A stretch of DNA of 5,984 nt, taken from assembly GCA_937897665.1 (NCBI GenBank), contig CALCPB010000694.1, forward strand, positions 1 to 5,984. The letters run 5' to 3'. Positions 4,369-5,984 of this stretch are shown in pieces. The DNA is from an uncultured Halomicronema sp. GTDB lineage: Bacteria > Cyanobacteriota > Cyanobacteriia > Phormidesmidales > Phormidesmidaceae. A program made the translations under genes and the position numbers. A model generated the notes under the pieces. The model saw nothing but the letters and a program-made list of their open reading frames with translations, did no database searches and had not been told where the DNA came from. Numbering within the stretch: the stretch's first letter is position 1; the number at the start of each line of letters is the position of its first letter.

Positions 4369-5730
4369 TTAAGACTGAGCGGATGGGGCAAACTCTTGTC
4401 GAATTAGCTCAAAAATCGCTCTCATCCCCATCGCTTCGCCCCCTTCAGGACGTCCCGGCAGGTTACGGACGTTCCAAGCCATGACGTCAATATGAATCCA
4501 AGTCGTTTCAGGCTTGACGAATTCTTGCAGAAACAGAGCGGCGGTAATTGCGCCGCCAAAGGAGCCGCTGGAAATGTTGGAGAGGTCGGCGACTTTGCTG
4601 CTGAGCAAATCGCGATAGGGACGGTGGAGCGGCAAATTCCACAGGGGATCGGTGGCTGCCGCCATCGCCGTTTCTAATGACTGAACGATTTTAGGCTGAT
4701 TGCTAAAAAAGGCCGGTAGTTCGGTGCCTAAGGCGACGCGAGCGGCCCCGGTTAAGGTCGCAAAATCCACCAAGAGCTCGGGCTGCTCGCCACTGGCTTC
4801 CCACAGGGCATCCGCGAGCACGAGGCGACCCTCTGCATCGGTGTTGCCGACTTCGACAGTGATGCCTTTGCGGGTTGGCAGTACGTCTAACGGGCGCATG
4901 GCGTTGCCCGCAACGCTATTCTCAACAGCGGGAATCAAAACTCGTAAGTAGACGGGGAGATGGAGCTTCATGATCATGGTGGCCACGCCCAAAACCTGAG
5001 CCGCGCCCCCCATATCTTTTTTCATCATCAGCATGCCTTTGGCGGGTTTGAGATCTAACCCACCGGAGTCAACGCAGACGCCTTTGCCCACCAGCGTGAC
5101 TTTGGGGGCATCGACATCGCCCCAGCGTAGATCAATCAAACAAGGTGGCGTGGTGCTAGCCTTGCCCACGGCGGAGATCATCGGATAGTTTTGGGCTTCT
5201 AAGTCGGGGCCCTGAGTGACGGTTACGTCAGCGTCATAGGTGACGGCTAAAACGCGAGCCGCCTCGGCCAAGTCGCTAGGCCCCATATCGTTGGCGGGGG
5301 TATTGACCAGGGCGCGGGCTAAAAACGTTGCTTCTACGGCGGCTTCAATATAAGCGAGGTCGGCTTCGGCGGGCACCGCTAGCTCAGCGATCGCGCTGGG
5401 TTGAGTTTGCTTATAGCGATGAAAGCGATACTGACCAAGTCGCCATCCCAGCGTAATCGCCGTGGCTTCAGTGGGCGTCAGCTCACTGGCCAGGGCGTAC
5501 TGGCCCGCCGGTAGCTGCTGCGCCACCGCGCCCAACAGCCAGAGGTTAAGGCTTTTACCGCGTCCGACGAGCACCTTGGCTAGGCGCTGATCAGGGCCGG
5601 GGAGCAGGCAAAACGTACCGGGCTCTGCCTTGAAGCCGGTAGCCTCAATCCAGCCTTTTTCTGCTGGAAAATCTTGCGATAATTGCTCAGCAGTAACCAG
5701 CAGAATCGGGATAGGCATAGAAGATGACAT
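4369..5730 (-). CDS. M17 family leucyl aminopeptidase
   Basis: A cytosolic two-metal exopeptidase that removes N-terminal residues from peptides during protein turnover. The product is 453 aa, with a variable N-terminal domain (about 1-130) and the catalytic domain (about 135-445). Active-site residues can be placed by comparison with E. coli PepA. Metal ligands are Lys216 and Asp221 (VGKGVCVDSGG), Asp239 (MKKDMGGAA), and Asp298 and Glu300 in the signature NTDAEGRLVLADAL (296-309). Catalytic Lys228 (LKPAKG) and Arg302 are also present, so the enzyme should be active. Its VDSGGLDLKP and MLMMKKDMGGAA blocks look closer to the shorter M17 branch common in proteobacteria than to the roughly 490-residue PepA form, which is my recollection rather than a search result. 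The gene symbol is left blank because the branch (pepA or pepB type) is uncertain. The first ATG is at 5730, with a second in-frame ATG at codon 5; neither has a clear ribosome binding site. It is probably monocistronic. Confidence 0.95.
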   Translation of the reverse strand: MSSSMPIPILLVTAEQLSQDFPAEKGWIEATGFKAEPGTFCLLPGPDQRLAKVLVGRGKSLNLWLLGAVAQQLPAGQYALASELTPTEATAITLGWRLGQYRFHRYKQTQPSAIAELAVPAEADLAYIEAAVEATFLARALVNTPANDMGPSDLAEAARVLAVTYDADVTVTQGPDLEAQNYPMISAVGKASTTPPCLIDLRWGDVDAPKVTLVGKGVCVDSGGLDLKPAKGMLMMKKDMGGAAQVLGVATMIMKLHLPVYLRVLIPAVENSVAGNAMRPLDVLPTRKGITVEVGNTDAEGRLVLADALWEASGEQPELLVDFATLTGAARVALGTELPAFFSNQPKIVQSLETAMAAATDPLWNLPLHRPYRDLLSSKVADLSNISSGSFGGAITAALFLQEFVKPETTWIHIDVMAWNVRNLPGRPEGGEAMGMRAIFELIRQEFAPSAQS

Positions 5731-5884
5731 GCGTATATGGGCTTAAGATGCAATTTGCCCCCGCCTTGCCGCTATTGAGTTAATCGCGTCAGTCAGGGCA
5801 GCGCGGTCGCCCCACCTGAGCCTTTAAGTTGAATCAATACTGGCGCAACAGGATGACCTGGTTAGTGTATCGCTCTTTGTCTGC

Positions 5885-5932
5885 GTTATCCCGGCTCATC
5901 CGCACTGGGAATAACCCGCGATTTGTAGCGGG
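5885..5932. repeat. Overlapping inverted repeats near the right edge
   Basis: GTTATCCC (5885-5892) can pair with GGGAATAAC (5907-5915) with one bulged A. CCCGC (5915-5919) can alternatively pair with GCGGG (5928-5932) around an 8-base loop. The two stems share base 5915, so at most one full form exists at a time or they stack. They lie upstream of the aminopeptidase gene, about 150-200 bases from its start. The function is unknown. Confidence 0.25.
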
Positions 5933-5984
5933 CGCGCAATGGTAGGCTAAGCCGCTCGGCGAGGGAATGAAGACCGCCGCGATC

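Noticed and set aside
5967..5984. Start of a plus-strand gene (ATG, then KTAAI) at the right edge
   Set aside because: Only six codons are visible, and the GAGGG upstream is just one base from the ATG, too close for a normal ribosome site. A minus-strand frame is also open from the edge to about 5839.
5731..5984. Promoter for the aminopeptidase gene
   Set aside because: I found no pair of -35 and -10 hexamers with acceptable match and spacing on the minus strand, so none is called.

Overview
The window is almost certainly from a cyanobacterium. The palindrome GCGATCGC (HIP1, a hallmark of many cyanobacterial genomes) occurs seven times in under 6 kb, at 416, 707, 1053, 2137, 2389, 2542 and 5387. 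The LytR-CpsA-Psr protein has the form I associate with cyanobacterial homologues. The genus cannot be fixed from this sequence. Gene content looks like ordinary chromosomal housekeeping and envelope functions. I see no transposase, tRNA, rRNA, CRISPR array, phage gene or defence island.

Layout from left to right. Positions 1-250 hold no gene I can support, but they contain a notable nested inverted repeat (43-87). On the minus strand, 251-793 is a pRiA4b ORF-3-like gene interrupted by one in-frame TAA; the same reading frame continues past the stop for 41 more family-like codons. Six bases upstream of it is an LCP-family envelope gene (800-2203, minus), so the two are probably co-transcribed. 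After a 329-base spacer comes a small three-helix membrane protein of unknown function (2533-2892, minus). A 294-base divergent spacer carries an extended -10 promoter candidate for an MscS-type mechanosensitive channel gene (3187-4011, plus). A 357-base convergent spacer (4012-4368) contains a second nested hairpin. It is followed by an M17 leucyl aminopeptidase gene (4369-5730, minus) and 254 bases of upstream DNA.

How the genes fit together: the LCP protein, the small membrane protein and the MscS channel all act at the cell envelope (glycopolymer attachment, unknown, and osmotic safety valve). Apart from the LCP/pRiA4b-like pair, nothing shows that they form one pathway. The aminopeptidase is a cytosolic peptide-recycling enzyme with its own transcription unit.

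I did not find a previously undescribed system. The items most worth checking are the nonsense codon in the pRiA4b-like gene and the two nested hairpins at 43-87 and 4220-4268.
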